Below, in pieces: positions 10,612 to 24,738 of a DNA stretch of 64,000 nucleotides (its first letter is position 1; each line of letters opens with the position of its first letter). The notes beneath the pieces were generated by a model. That model did no database searches. It was not told the DNA's origin and saw only the letters and a program-made list of their open reading frames with translations. Origin of the DNA: Primula veris (Eukaryota; Streptophyta; Magnoliopsida; Ericales; Primulaceae); assembly GCA_963682055.1 (NCBI GenBank), contig OY821749.1, positions 2,778,336-2,842,335 on the forward strand, read 5' to 3'. Both the position numbers and the translations under genes were made by a program.

Positions 10612-13600
10612 TCAGACCTTCTCTTGGTAATGAAGCTTGGGAAATCTTTGGAAACATATAATCATAACTATCAAACAATATATATTGCACAAGTGCGGTT
10701 GGATCGACATATTAAAATTCGTTTAATCATAATAAGTTATATCTACATACGTGTGTATTATAAACTATAGTGCCAAACAATATCATCACACATCAAATAA
10801 ATAAAAAAATCGTCGCTTTGTTTGGCAATAATACACATGTAGGTATATATATATACAAGTTTCGAACATCAACATCCAATTTGACCGGTTGTTGAAGAAG
10901 GTTACAAATGCGCAATATCTCGCTATCTTCACATTGTCCAACACTCAATGGTCTAACGAACAGATAACAATATATAAACATCGAGACCGAACAGCAAGGT
11001 GTTGTCACGACAATCTCATAATTTTTTTTAAAAAAAATTTATTATTAGTGTGTTTCATAATAATTTATATATAAATTATTCTTGCAACATTTTAAATATA
11101 TTTTTTTTGCAATCCCTCTCAAAATTATATATTGTTAGTGCAATAATATAATATGATTTTGTATGTGCTGATGATATATAATTAATACTTAAAAAACTAA
11201 CATATGCAAGTGATAATAAAAGATATTTTACACCAACTTATTACACGTAACACATATTTTGAATAAAATAAAATAATAATAATAATTAAAATAACAGATA
11301 GTTGTAAGTGCAAACAAAATTTATAAAATAATTTTTAATTGTTTGTATTTTATTGAAGTGAGTATAATGAAATTGTGTAATAGATATTTGATTGTACGTA
11401 TATATCTAGTATTTAATATAAGTTTGGTTTTTTCAGTGTTTTATATTTTTTTTACCTTTGTGTTTTAATCTTTTTACTTTTTATAACTTAATTTCTTAAA
11501 TTTAACTTTTTTTTAACTTTTTGGTTTCTAATTTATTTATTTTTTAGTCAATTTTGAAACGTTGAAACTTTCAACACATGACTGCACGTGACATTACTGT
11601 TGTGGTTTTTTTGGAAGTTAGAAAAGAAAGTCCAATTTGTCAAAATTGAAAGAAAAGAATAAATCAAAGACATTTTAATCAAGAAAACAAGATAACAAAA
11701 AAATGAAGAAAATATACTAAAAAGGGTTTAAAAAATCCGGATTTCCGAGTTTATACTTTGAAAATTATTATATGATTCTATTAATTTTTGTCAACCCTAT
11801 ATATTTGGTGTTGTTCCGTTCCTGTTTCTAACAGTGCCAATCCATTAATTTTTTATTTATTTTCTGTTTCCCATTTTGACAGAACATATACACTGTATTT
11901 ACATAATCCAAGCCCACCTATTCCAGTGACTTTAGCCCATCAAAATACATAAGTTTTTGTTAGGCCACGTTGTAAAAATATACACAAGATTAAGTTGTCT
12001 TTGGAGCCCAAATATTCAAACCAGCCATGCAATTTGTAAACTTCTCAAAATGTTTCAATTTTCAAGTTCTATATTTTTCTTGTTACTTATGACTTTCTTC
12101 TCGTCCATTCAACTGAAAATGTATCGATTAATATAATATGCAGAGAAATTACTCTGAACACAACCATATGCCGTCGAATAAAATTAAACGGATATGAATC
12201 AGTAATCACACTATGCAGTCTGAAGGAACCTTCCGAGCCGATTAATCAATATAGTCATCCTTCTCACTATGCGGTTTCTTTGAATTCTTAGCAAAAAGTA
12301 GAGACTTTGATCGTTGAAATCTGTCATTTTAAATGAATCGTAACGGCTGAAAATAATCATTTCAGCCGTTGATTTAAAATCTAGATTAAAATGCACTCGA
12401 ACTTTAAATTGGTAAAAAAAAAAAATTGAAGTTTTTTTAAGGTACACCTTTGACTGTCCAAAAGAGTAGCAATTCCTTTTCTAGAGACTTGGGATTTTTT
12501 TTAGGCTTGATTGGGGTTAATTAACTTAATTTAAAGAATATGGGCTGAAATTAATCAAAAAGAAAACTATTCATTATAGTTCTCTACATGACTATATTTT
12601 ATTTTTTGTAATCAAAATATGACTATATCTATTCGTGTTAGTTAAGTTAATCAATCCCCTCCACTAGTAGAATGTTGGTTGAATTTTTCCCATTCTCGAG
12701 AGCTAAGTGCTTTTATACATCATGATTATTATGATATATAGTAAAATCATAATAAAATTATTCACTAATTTCGATGTTTGCTATAGTGAGTTTGTGTGTT
12801 TGCTTTCATACTTGGTGTGGTGAAAATACTTAAATCATGTGTTGTCATTCCTCTCTAGAATTTCAATATTTGGATCTATGTTGGATTAGGTAAATATTAT
12901 TACCAACCAGTGAACTTTTTCCTCCAAAAGCACTTCAATCATACTTTATTTTATAACTGGAAAATAAAATACGACATATGGTACACGATAAGGAGTAGTT
13001 GGCTCATGTATAAATTATGCTAAAGTGTGGATTAAGCTGCCTACTAGCTTCCAAATCCATTATAGTTCCTCAACAGAAATTATAACACTTTTTTTCTTTC
13101 TTTTGTGACCAAGGCTTGATAATCATCGAGAATATTAGTCATAGCTAACATTTTACAAGATTTTTTAAATGGAAGTTCTGAGCTGAATTTTTTTTAACTT
13201 CCAGTCACTCGAGAAAGATATTAAAAGAACTTAAAAAACAACTTATAATCTATACGGGAAAGATATTAGAAATGTAAAAAAGAGGTTAGAAGTTATTTTT
13301 AATTTTAAACAAAATATTATAATTTACACTAGAAAGATATCAAACTGTAAAAAAATAATTTAAAAACTGTTTTTTTTAGCTTTTTTTAGTTTTTTTAGTG
13401 TTTGCTTGAATTATTAAGTAAAAAAAAATACCAAAAAGTTACGAAAATAATATCTTTTTTTATCACTTGTATTTACACTTCAAAATTTTACGAGAATAGT
13501 AACTTATGAACAAAAATATTAAGTATATGGGGGCTATTAACTTGAATTGTAAAAAAATCAAACAAACCTGTAGAAAGAAAAATCAAACAAAACTACTTGT

Positions 13601-14037
13601 TTCAAACGCAACGAATTTTCAGTACAGACTTTTAGTTTTATTTCCTAGAAATTTCTTCATAACCGAAAAAATAGCAAAAAACGTACTGTATTTATGAGTC
13701 TTCCTGCTGTCATATTCTTGTATTTCAAATTTGTATCTGATTTTTGATAGCAATAAAATTAATAAGAGTAAAGCTAAAAGAAGAAACAAACAGAATATAG
13801 GGTGTTGGACCAGTGAAGAGACCATACTTAGTCTTTACCTATTTTAAGGCTATAAGTGACTATTATTCGAGAAGGGATCGATGTTTCAAAGTCTACTCAT
13901 AATTAAGTCAACTACATATGTTATTTAAATCACATGAAAATAATAAAACTGAATTGTTATTTATAGAATTTACACTTCTTTCAACTTCTAAATTCTACTC
14001 CTGTCAGGATATTAATATTAATATGAAAATGATAATG
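10612..14037. other. Intergenic, very AT-rich, no gene seen
   Basis: Long A and T runs, no credible reading frame and no RNA gene. Around 13200-13400 a GAAAGATAT motif recurs three times, a weak degenerate repeat. Confidence 0.5.
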
Positions 14038-14265
14038 TTTCCCAATTAATTGTTCATTACGAAAATAAATGTAATTTTAACCGGATGATAACTTATATCA
14101 AAATTGTCGGAATGAAATTTTTTTAAAGTTAATCATATAATTCAAACATTAAATTATATGATTTAGTTTTGAAATTTTCCATTTCAACAATTTTAATACT
14201 TATTATAAACCAATTAAAATTGCATGTAATTTCATAGAGCATAATTAATTAGAAACATAGACGGT
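14038..14265. mobile_element. Stowaway-like palindromic MITE, diverged copy
   Basis: It follows the family pattern seen at 34904, 59620 and 59892: an outer CCAATTAATTGTTCATTACGAA block, ATCAAAATTGTCGGAATGAA, a central AAACATTAAATTATATGATT and the mirrored right half ending CATAATTAATTAG. The outermost CTCCGT end has eroded. Confidence 0.65.
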
Positions 14266-15531
14266 AATATTTTATATCTATCATTATCTAGAGTACGTGT
14301 GTCACGTTACTAATAAAATTTACACTAAATAGGGACCAAAATGTGGGAAATGAAGTTGATAAAGTTCATAATAAGCTTTAAAAACTAAAGTTTCGATAGA
14401 TATTGATCGAACCGTACTCGCGTCGCAACCGCCTCCTATGACCGAGCCAGCCAAGACTTGGCCAACTTATTTATTAAACACTATTTCTATTTTTATTATT
14501 TATTTGGCATAAAACATTATTGCTATCTTTTAGTATTGTGGTACTTATTAGTAATTGCGGATAGGGCCTCTGGGTGTTTTCTATTCGCGAAGAGGTCTCT
14601 CTAATGTTTATGAGTAGGTTTTGTGCTTCTATCGTTTCATTAATCAGAAAACATAAAGTTTTGGCTTAATTATCTCTCTAACCTAGAGATTTGGCTTGAT
14701 AACTAGTGTATGAAGTTATTTTGGTTTGTCTAGCACCGTTTGAGCTAGTTTAGGTGGGATCTGCTCCATCGTAATGATAGTGTGTAAAAGAAAATGAAGA
14801 AATATTTCAACGGATTTTAATTGTTGGATGTTGCACTAATTCCTTGTGAACTTTAACGACTCGGTTCCCGGAAACATGGCATTACCGTGTGTAAAAAAAA
14901 GGATAATTAGATCATTAAACTATACCATGGCGAAAGTTGTATGAAACTTACATAAATACCAAGATTAATTATAACATTTTCTTGCAAATGTCCCATAATA
15001 TTTGTACATGGAATCAAGTTGGAAACTTCTAGCAAAGGAGTCTACAACGAAGATACAAGTGAGTGTACGTACCACTTAGGTTTTGAAAAGAAAAATCTAG
15101 CAAAAGAGTCAAACATATTTTGTTACTATTTCACAAATCCTTCAAATTCCTCAATAAATGTGAACTTACTTACATCGATGCTTTACCCAAAATAAAGTAC
15201 ATAAATAAAAACGGACGAAAATATTATTCTATCATAATAAACAAACACAAGTTAAATGATACTGTACAATTTAATTATTTTTTTAAAAATATAATATTAC
15301 ACCTTTATATTAATTATAATAATATCATACTCTAATAAAAATATAAAAATATAAAAAGTAAAAATTAATAAAACTATTTATCACTCTTTAATAACCAAAC
15401 ATTTTTTTTAAATCTTAAATTATATTTTTTTTTATTATTCATATATTTATATCATAACTATATATATATAATATATAGTTTTATTGCATTACGCACCGCA
15501 CACGTAAATGTATATAGATGTATTTTGTCCG
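14266..15531. other. Upstream region of the receptor-kinase gene
   Basis: AT-rich intergenic DNA with no coding signal. Confidence 0.4.
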
Positions 15532-15543
15532 ATTTATATAAAT
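15532..15543 (+). promoter_or_regulatory. TATA box of the CaMRLK-like gene
   Basis: ATTTATATAAAT lies about 135 bp before the start codon at 15675, followed by a CT-rich and purine-rich leader. This is a good match to the plant consensus at a sensible distance. Confidence 0.6.
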
Positions 15544-15674
15544 TTGGCTTTCTTTTTACAAACATCATTGCCGCAAAAGAGTCTCTTCTTCTCTCTATCT
15601 TTCTCATGGGAAGATTCAAATCTACAACACATTAAAGAAGAAAGAAAGAAAGAGAAAAAAAATACAAAGAAAAA

Positions 15675-18600
15675 ATGGAAACCATTTTCAGGTTCACTCT
15701 CATAATGTCACTAATATCCTTAGCCACTTCTTATTGCAACTACAACAACAATACAGAATATGTACTTATTTCAAAAGCCTTCAACTCTGTGTCTAACTTC
15801 AACTCATCATTTTTGTTACCACAAACCCAAAACTGCTCAAAACAAATATTCCCATTAAAAGAGCTAAACCTCTCTTCTAAAAACCTAAGTGGTACTCTAT
15901 CTTTGAAATTCCTTAAAAACTTGACTCATTTACAAAAACTTGACCTTTCTAATAACCCCCTAAGAGGCTATGTTCCGGGTTTCGTTTGGCTAACCAAGAC
16001 TTTACTCGAGATCAACTTATCGAAAACAAGGTTCGGAGGCTCTATCGGGTTAGAAAAAGGTTCGGATATCGGTCCCTTTTCGACGATTCAAGTTATAAAC
16101 TTGTCTAATAGTAGGTTTACTAATTTAGCACATCTTTCTTTTTTCAAAAGCCTCACTGTTCTTGATCTTTCTCATAATGATTTAAGAGTTTTGCCTAGTG
16201 GCTTAGCTAATTTAACTAAGCTTCAATATCTTGATCTTTCTAACTGCAATATTTCTGGGAATTTTAATATAATTTCAAAACTATACTCTTTAAAACACTT
16301 GGATATTTCAAAAAACACATTTTCAGGCTCATTTCCAAATGATTTTCCTTTTTCTAACCTCAAGTTCTTGAATATCTCATTCAATAACTTCACAGGAAAA
16401 ATTGATACAAATAAACTTCAAAAACAATTTGGTCAATCTTCTTTTATCCACGCTGGAAATTTTGAAAAAATGAATTTCCAAAGAAATTTTCATGCAAATT
16501 CGAATTCTTCCACTCCACCTCACAAAACACCAAATAAGCCAAAACCCATCTCCCAAACAGTCCTTCAGAAAAAACCAAAGTCAAAAAACAAATCTATAAA
16601 CCTTATTTTACCAATAACATTATCAGTCACTATTTTCACACTCATTACTCTGTTTTCACTCTGTTTCTATAGAAAAAGAAAAATATCAAAAAAAAGAAAA
16701 TGGGAAATAGAAATCTCCCCCCCTACTACAAACCCCCACGTGTCATTTAAAATGGACAGATCTGGACCGTTCATTTTCGAGACAGGATCAGGATCATCAT
16801 GGACCGTTGATTTAAAAGAGTCTTTAATATCCCCTGTAATTATGTTTGAGAAGCCTTTAATGAAATTAAATTTTAAGGATTTAATAAATGCCACGTCATT
16901 ATTTGGAAAAGAGAGTTTATTGGGTGTGGGTAAGGTGTATAGAGGTGTTTTACCAGGAGAGTTACACGTGGCGATTAAAGTTGTGGATTCGATCAGAGCC
17001 GTTGATTATGATCGTGCGGTGGAGGTTTTTCAGGATTTGGGTTGGCTTAGGCACCCTAACTTGTTGCCTATCTCTGGATACTGTATTGCAGGTAATATTT
17101 AAATTTATTTTCTAACTTTTTTTGTTCAATTTTCGAATTTATTTCGTTTTTGGTCCATTTTTTGTTTAATTTTACTGTAGTATTTGGTCTCACAGATTTA
17201 TGGATATTGTAAGTTTTACTAGTTGAAGAATAATTGTATACAATAATTTTACAAGAAATCAAATCTTAAAACTCACATACATATATAATAAAGGTAATAA
17301 TTTTGTGCATATAAACAAGTTAACAAAGGAGTACGTACTTAGAAAATCTAAAACACGATAAATCAGGGATAGTCATTGATTAGTACATAAAAACATACTT
17401 AGTTTCTAAAAATCCGGATTCTCACGTCTTGTTTAACATTTAATACATATAATATGGTAATTAATATTTAAAAGTGTGATTTTTTTAATTAAGGACAGGT
17501 AGAAATTTTTCATCATTTCTCATCAGATATACATATCTATAATGTTGTGGCGATAATATATATTGCTATTTGTAATTTTATTAACCGAGTTTAAACTTAC
17601 TTAAAGTCTTATGTTATTAACGAAAAGTTCTTTGTTCATTTGCTACACTTACGTTCGCTTATTGTCCATTTGTTTTTAACTGAACATGAACCGAATATGA
17701 AGTAATTATACGTCGATGTTTGTAAGCTCGATTCATTTACAACTTAATTTGTTACCTTTCTGTTTCCTGTTAAGGGTGTTAAAGAAAATTCTTGCTAAAT
17801 TAGAACCTAAAATGCATAAATTTTATAAGAGTAGATACACTCACGTAACTATAAATATAGTGTAATTGAGGCAATTGATTACTTCTCGTGTTGTTGACCT
17901 ACCAAATTAACGTAGTAAAGGCTGTCACGTGGTGTAAGAGTGATCAGAAGGGTCATACTCGATGGTACAGTAGGTCAAGTAAATACTTCTTACAAATTTT
18001 CAGTTCACATTTTGATATGCGTGTATATTTTAGTATTTGTTTCTGTTATTTTTTTTTTGTAACATCTACGTACCTTGAGGGTGTGGAAATTTGCGCTATT
18101 TTTAAATTTCACAAACAGACATATGGTGCTCAGAATAAAAACAGCTTTTGAATCATGTAAATTTATCAGAAAAAATCTACCTTATATTAATTAGTACTCC
18201 GTACATATCTTTTATCAAACCCCAGTTTTTTGCTTAAATGAATATTCGATACGGATGAACACTGGCAAATAGCTCACTCTAATCCAACATTAGGGTTTAG
18301 TAGTATCAAAAACTGTAACTTAAACCAAGTGCGAATGTACATATATAAAGGACTATATATGTAGGATTTGCAAATTTAATTTTCATTTCTATAGAAAATA
18401 CTAGCTAGAACGAACTTTTAGGTATACTTGTAGAGTTGGACTATTTGATCACATATACCAACTAACTATAGTATTAAGAATATATAGTAAGAAAAGAACA
18501 ACTGCACTTATTGCAAGTTGTAATTGTAATTTAAGCCACATACTTGTAGTCTTTGATCTTTTACGAGTGCAAGTGACAAATGTAAATGGAACGTTCCTAA

Positions 18601-19885
18601 AAAGTTTTAGATTTTTCAATTTTTCATCAATTCCTATTTTAGTATATCTCTTTAGGGATTTGGTGTAGCCATGATTTCGAAACTAGTCAAACTTCAATTT
18701 GGTCTAGCTAACATTGGAATCCAACAATGTAACCAATTTTAGTTAAAACTTGCAACCAAGGTACATTGTATTTTGGCCACTACCGTTTGTCCCCATTGTT
18801 TGAGCTAACTAACTAAACCATTTACTTCTTGCATGTGCATGTTGACGAAATGTCACAAACTATACATTTATTATCCTATCTTTATTTTGCTGCAACAAAT
18901 TCACAATTACTATTGATAAATATTTCATATTTAAAAGACTACAAAAACAAACCATTTGCATATCCCTCCGATTTTGTTTATGTTGAAAACATTACCGGTC
19001 ATTACATGTAGAATATGAAATTAAGTGCAAAGTCCGTTCTCTCTGGCTTCAAGATTTTTTCTATAATCCGTTTTTTGTAAAACCGTCCAATTATAGCATT
19101 TTAACTCTTGTAATAACAACCGTGAGTAAATCATGTTTCTGTCGTGACCTCGTGACTCGTCCGTGCAATATTGTCCCATTTCATCGTGTTACAAAAATCT
19201 CATTTAATCCAACAACAAAAAACTCATCTCCGTCTCACTGTATGTTTATATTTTTTTTCCAGGCAAGGAGAAGCTAGTACTATACGAGTTCATGGCTAAC
19301 GGCAACCTCCACAGTTGGCTGCATGAGCTCCCCACAGGGTCCTCCAACATAGAGGACTGGAGCACCGACACGTGGGACCATCCCAGTCCCACTCCCTTAG
19401 GGGTGCCCCACGCCTCGTCCCCTCAGAAGGTAGAATGGCGCATCCGCCACCTCATCGCCCTGGGGGTAGCCCGAGGCCTAGCTTACCTTCATCATGCAAG
19501 GTCCAAACCAGTAGTCCATGGACACCTTGTCACTACAAATATCCTACTAAGCGATGAGTTAGAGCCAAAAATAGCTGATTTTGGGTTTGGTCAGATGGGG
19601 TCGACGACCAAGGACGATATATACAGTTTTGGGCTTGTTTTGATTGAGTTGTTGACGGGGCGGTTAGGGTCGGGGGAGCTGGTTGGGTGGGTGAGGAAGA
19701 TGGTTAGGGAGGGGAAAGGAGTGAGTGTGTTGGACTCGAGGTTGAGACTCGATGGTAACTCGGTGAGTGAGATGGTTGAGTGTGTGAGGGTCGGGTATTT
19801 GTGTACTGCTGAGGTAGCAGAGAAGAGGCCGTCGATGCAGCAGGTGGTTGGGATGCTCAAAGATGTGTGTCCGTCTCATGGCTGA
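15675..19885 (+). CDS. CaMRLK: LRR receptor-like pseudokinase, CaMRLK/MEE62 type, two exons
   Basis: A membrane receptor-like protein of 679 residues. Exon 1 is 15675-17091 and exon 2 is 19263-19885; the GCAG|GTAATA to TTCCAG|GC junction restores [16 protein letters not shown]. In order: signal peptide (about 1-20), roughly seven leucine-rich repeats (about 60-260), a proline/lysine-rich stalk, one membrane helix (about 312-332) with KRKISKKRK after it, then a kinase-like domain. That domain keeps the VAIK lysine and IADFG, but the catalytic HRD is replaced by HGH and the activation segment is very short, so it is probably catalytically dead. The Arabidopsis relative At5g45800 (MEE62), described as a calmodulin-binding receptor kinase, has the same HGH by memory. 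The intron is 2,171 bp. The ATG follows a TATA box and is directly upstream of the signal peptide. Confidence 0.93.
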
Positions 19886-21146
19886 ACTCCGCCTGGTCGC
19901 TTTTTTTATTTGCGCGAAAAAATGAGTATTGAGAAATTTTTGTTATTTGTACATATTTGATGAGGAAAGCATGAAAAATATGTTGGTTTTCTTTGTTATT
20001 TTGAAATGTAAAAGTGGTTTTAGAAGTTACTTGTTGCTATATAACGTTTGAAAAAATTTCATTAGTGTATATTTCATTGGCTTTAGATTTTTGAATGGAA
20101 AACAACTATGTTTTGCTTGATTAATTGCTTGATTAGAAAGGGACATAGCAAGATGAGTTATGTGATGTTTTGTTGTTTTTTCGTTGTTTGGTGGTAGAAA
20201 AAGAAGTGAAGAAAATCCCACTAATTTTGTCTAGTTCTTGTGAGAAGGGAGTATAATCATTCATTCCTTTCTATTCTTCTTCGAATATCTTTCTTCACTT
20301 TTTCTTCTTTTCAGTATTTGGTTTATATGTGCTTTATTCCTTGATCTTTTTGTCTTTTCATCACTGTCACATATTTTTTGTGAGATTAAGATAAACTAAA
20401 GTATTGTGCTTCTATGTGTGCATGTTTTACATAAAGTTCTTTGGCCCATGTGAAATCATTGGATCCCTCTTTAACTGTTTTAAAGCTAATCGCATATACT
20501 AAAGATAAAAGACATGCATAATCAATTTTATATAAGATGCATAGTCATTCACTGTTAACCTGAGATGCTGTTTTTCTTTTTAAATATCTACACCTAATTC
20601 CTTCCTTGTTTTATGGGTAAAAATGATGATCGTTAGTGTCTTATTAAAAACCAAAAAAATAAAATTATACTGCTCATACAGATATATACGCAATCTGTCA
20701 ATTCATTTGAATGAAACCCAAGAGGCCTTTTGTGATCAACCTCAAGAAGATAGAAGATAGAAGAAATATTGGTATTACTTTGAGTCAAGTAAACCGAAGA
20801 ACATGGTCCAAAATTGGAAGCTAAAGTGACACATAAAGAATATAAAAGTCCACTAATGAGTTTGCATTACTCTCCCCTGACAGACACATTTAAAAGATGA
20901 TAGTGACCCTCCCAACTTAATGCATAAAACTTGTTGATTGAGTTTTATTTATATGCAAAATAATGTTTGATTTATTAAGAATCAAAAGTTGTTACAAACT
21001 CGTTACTAATTTAAAAAGTTATCATAAATCTGTCGTAAATTGACTAAATTGTCAGAAAACCGTCACAAATACCGTCGCTAATAAGCTCGTAACAAAAAAT
21101 ACCGTCAATAATCTCGTCGCTATTTGAGTATTTTTTTTTAGTGTTA
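19886..21146. other. Intergenic; possible CACTA-type terminal fragment at about 20985-21145
   Basis: No gene. Between about 20990 and 21143 there are repeated GTCGCTA, CCGTCA and CTCGT motifs followed by a T run and AGTG. Read on the minus strand this starts CACTAAAAAA, as subterminal repeats and ends of CACTA transposons do. No matching second end was found, so this is tentative. Confidence 0.35.
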
Positions 21147-21376
21147 TATTCATTCCGTTACTATTTATAAAACCACGTGTAATTTTAACCGGTCAAAAAC
21201 TTATATCAAAATTATCAGAATAAAAAATTTCAAAAAATGAACATATAGTTTAAATGTTAAATTTTATGATTAGATTTAAAAAAAATTCGTTTCCACAATT
21301 TTGATACAAGTTATAAACCGGTCAAAATTGCACGTTGTTTCGTAATTAACAATTAAATGAGAACGGGAGGGAGTAG
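21147..21376. mobile_element. Stowaway-like palindromic MITE
   Basis: The outer ends are ATTCCGTTACT and GAACGGGAGGGAGTA. The inner mirrored blocks are GTGTAATTTTAACCGGTC / ACCGGTCAAAATTGCACG, with TTAAATGTTAAATTTTATG at the centre. Length and layout match the other copies in the window. Confidence 0.8.
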
Positions 21377-24269
21377 TATATTTCTTTTCCGAAAATTTTT
21401 TTTAACTAAAATAAGTTTTATATATTTCTGCAAATCCTTCAAGTTGGGAAGAATGGCTCTGATCGATGATATAAGGATTCAAGTTGAGTGGCTTTCACTT
21501 GCTCAATTTACAACATATGGAAGAAAAAGAAATTGCAGATTTCATGATGATAAATGTCATAGCTTAGATTATGTAACTGATAATTGTTGTTTTAAGATTA
21601 ATTGGGAACAAAAACCTAGGATTGATTCGATACGTTTTGTCAGTCGTTGATGTTGTAGTAAGCTGCATGAGCTTTCCTGTTTTTCCCCTTTTCTAATATA
21701 ATTATTTACTTTTTGGAAAAAAAGTTTGGATTAGGAGAAGTATGAGACCTAAACAGACCTGATTTTGGGTTAGGTCCAACAGACACGGGCCCAAAACCCC
21801 AAAAAAACGTATATTTTCAATGTCCCGTATGACAAAATATTAAATATATATATAATTCATTTACTTTCTCTAATTAATAGTTATCTATGATCAGGTGGTT
21901 GGTTTCCTTACTAAATAGTCTAAGTCAATCCGTGTTTGAGTTATTGCGGAGACAATAATTTGATTTTTTATTTCATTATATAATTTAATACATTAATGAA
22001 CCCTTTAATTTTATGTAAGTTTCTATGTGGTCTCTGTATTAAAGAAAACAGGAAAGAAACTGATTTGTTAAATATATAACAGATCTGGTCAATGATTTCA
22101 TTTTTAAAAATAGTATAATTTTAGCTCGAATGCGAAATTTGTAAAAAAAATGCTTCGTATCATTAATTTTTTTTTGTTAAATGTGCTCAACTTATTACAT
22201 CTAATATTTTCTAATTTAATATTTTACCATTTATTAATCGTATTTTATAAGCTTTATTTAAATAATTTTCTTTTACGGATAAAAAAAAACCCTCATTTTT
22301 AAGATAGACTAAGGCTCTCAAAACTCTAGAAACCATCTGGACATAAAATAATTAATGGGCCAAATGTAGTCATATATTGTAACATGAACTTGTATACGAT
22401 TCAATTGTTGGAGAAGTTAATATGATAATATTGATGATGAGCATAGCCTTGTCCAACAAAACTATAAGGTGCTGCTATTAATTCATAAATTACACCTACT
22501 GAAATTATGTAACAACCTTTTTGAAGTTGTTGTTGTATTACATGTCTACAATTTTATTTGAAAATTTTATGTATAACAAGCTAAGTGACGAATTCGTAGA
22601 TTGTGGGGTGTCTAATGTACTCTTAATAGCCATGTAACTCCAGCAACAATCCGGTACAAACAACTCTAGAGATGAGGGCTTTCAATGATACGATGCGTGC
22701 TCTCGATCTACTTTGTTGAGCAGCTATTTCCCTTCATCGTCGTTGAAATGTTTTGCTGTCATTTGTCATCCTTTTCAGATTTTCCTGAATGGAATTTGAT
22801 AATGATTGCCGCTAGTGTTTAGAGCTTCCACGAAGCTGCTAGCTAGGCAATATTATCGGAAGTTTGAGTTCCGTTATTGTATTTTTGCCCTTTTAAAAAG
22901 GCCATAATCAATTTTACACTTATAAATTAGAAGTTGAAACTCACAGACTGTTTGTAACAAATAGGGGTAGTGATGACGAATAGAGCTTATGTTTGTTTGT
23001 GTCGGGCTCGTGTAGACTATTCATGATTGATCAAGAAACGGAATATTGATGAGCCAAACACGAGTTTATTTACGAACAATTTATTTTACTTCAATTCTTA
23101 AATAAATCTAAGAAATGGTATTTATTCATATATATATATTTGACTAAGCCTTTTACATGAAAAGTATTATTTTAACTAGCTCATATTAATAAACGTTATG
23201 AACGGGAAGTTTGACGAGTCAAATACTTATAAATAGTTCATTTTAATTGAATCATTAAATAAGATGAGCAATGATATTTTTTTTCCTATAGAAAATTATA
23301 CGATTTAAAATATTAATATTATATCAATTTAGCTAAACCTTCTATGCCAAAATTATAATTTTAACTAACTCATTTAGTTTGACATTATATGACAAACATA
23401 ACTTACTTTCAACTGTTTATATTTTTCACCATTATTATATTAACCTTTTCAAATCATTTATTATATTATAAAGAAAAATATATTTATATATGTACTAGTG
23501 ATCAATCTAACAAACCGTAACTAATGATCAATTTGTTTACAAAATGATGTATTAGCCCAACATTAATTCACGAGTCAAACAAAGCACAATTAATTACAAA
23601 AACGACAAGTGCTTCATTAAACTTTAACCAATTAAATCTAAAAACGTGCCTTTATCAAACATAAAAGACAAATTTTAATATACTTTGCAACAAAAGAAAT
23701 AACAATTAACATCAAACTATATATGCTTATTTACTAGAAAAAGTAAAACCAAAATTAAATCCTATACTTAAGACTTAATCAAGAAACAAGAGTACCATGA
23801 CCAGAACGCGAATCGCTAATTTTTAATGTTTGCCAACCACAAAAGCTCAACACATATCATAGAATAAAAAAAAATAACTACATTTAAATTAATTAAAAAA
23901 AAAATTTGATTGGTCGACACATATTAAAATATAGTTTATAAAAAAAAAAAAAGACCAAAAGCTGTTTTATTTTAAATGTTAGGTCCCAAATGAACCCCTC
24001 TAAAAGTACTAACTTTATTATAACGGATAAACGTAATGTTACATAAAGTGAACAGGATACATAATACGTGCTAATGACGGTTTACTATAAATAAATCCGC
24101 CAACAAAACTATAATCCGTCAAAACGCATAAGAAAACCATCGCAATCGCTTTTTGTGTAGTGAAATCAACATGCTACCTAACAGATGCTAGAGCCTCAGG
24201 TGGAGTTACACCATAAACGAAACCAACTCCATAACCAATCGGTCCAAATCCTTACCCGTGAGCTTAGGG
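21377..24269. other. Intergenic, no supported gene; possible CACTA end near 24164
   Basis: A 97-codon frame at 21357-21650 begins inside the MITE and has no recognised domain, so it was not called. Near 24060-24164, CCGTCAAAACGC and ATCGCTTTTTGTGTAGTG look like a second CACTA-type right end (CACTACAC on the minus strand). Nothing else is recognised. Confidence 0.35.
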
Positions 24270-24580
24270 CTAAGTTTGGTCCGGTTCGATTCGATTCGAT
24301 TCAATTTTTGACAAAACTAAAACCGAGCAGATTTTTCGGTATGTTTTTTTTTCTTCCGGTTTTTGGTCTTTTGGACCGGACCGAACGGAACCGGATTGGT
24401 TCGGTCTTTCAGTTTTGTTCGGTTTTATTTTCAGTTTTTCGATCTTTTTCGGGCTTTTTCCGGTTTTTCGGTCCGGTTGTATTATAAACCGAAACCGACC
24501 TGAAAAAGTTTTAATTTTTTAGTTTCGATTTTTTTTGCTTTGGTTATCGATCGGTTCGGTTTTTTCGGGTTTTCGCGTGG
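24270..24580. repeat. GGTTCGGTTTT-rich dispersed repeat, copy 1
   Basis: Dense runs of GGTTCGG, CGGTTTT and ACCGAAACCGA. It shares the order of motifs (TTCGATTCGATT...TTGACAAAACTAAA...AAACCGAAACCGACC) with 61405-61660, and in reverse with 34060-34190. The 100-codon frame here is just this repeat translated. Confidence 0.65.
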
Positions 24581-24738
24581 CGGAAGCTTACCAAACCTCA
24601 CGTCTACTCTAGATCCCAAATTGCATTTATTTCCAAAATGGTTAGACCAAATAGCTACAAAAACTATTTCGTGATTTATATTAACACAAAAAACCCACCC
24701 AATTTTTTTGCAATCAAAGCCCTAAAATTGATATCTAA

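Noticed and set aside
15508..15705. 65-codon frame before the CaMRLK-like start
   Set aside because: It spans the TATA box and leader and shows no conservation; a 5' untranslated region is the better reading.
21357..21650. 97-codon open frame
   Set aside because: Starts inside a MITE and shows no recognised domain; could be a gene fragment but I cannot support it.
24185..24487. 100-codon open frame
   Set aside because: It is the GGTTCGGTTTT repeat in translation, with no independent coding signal.
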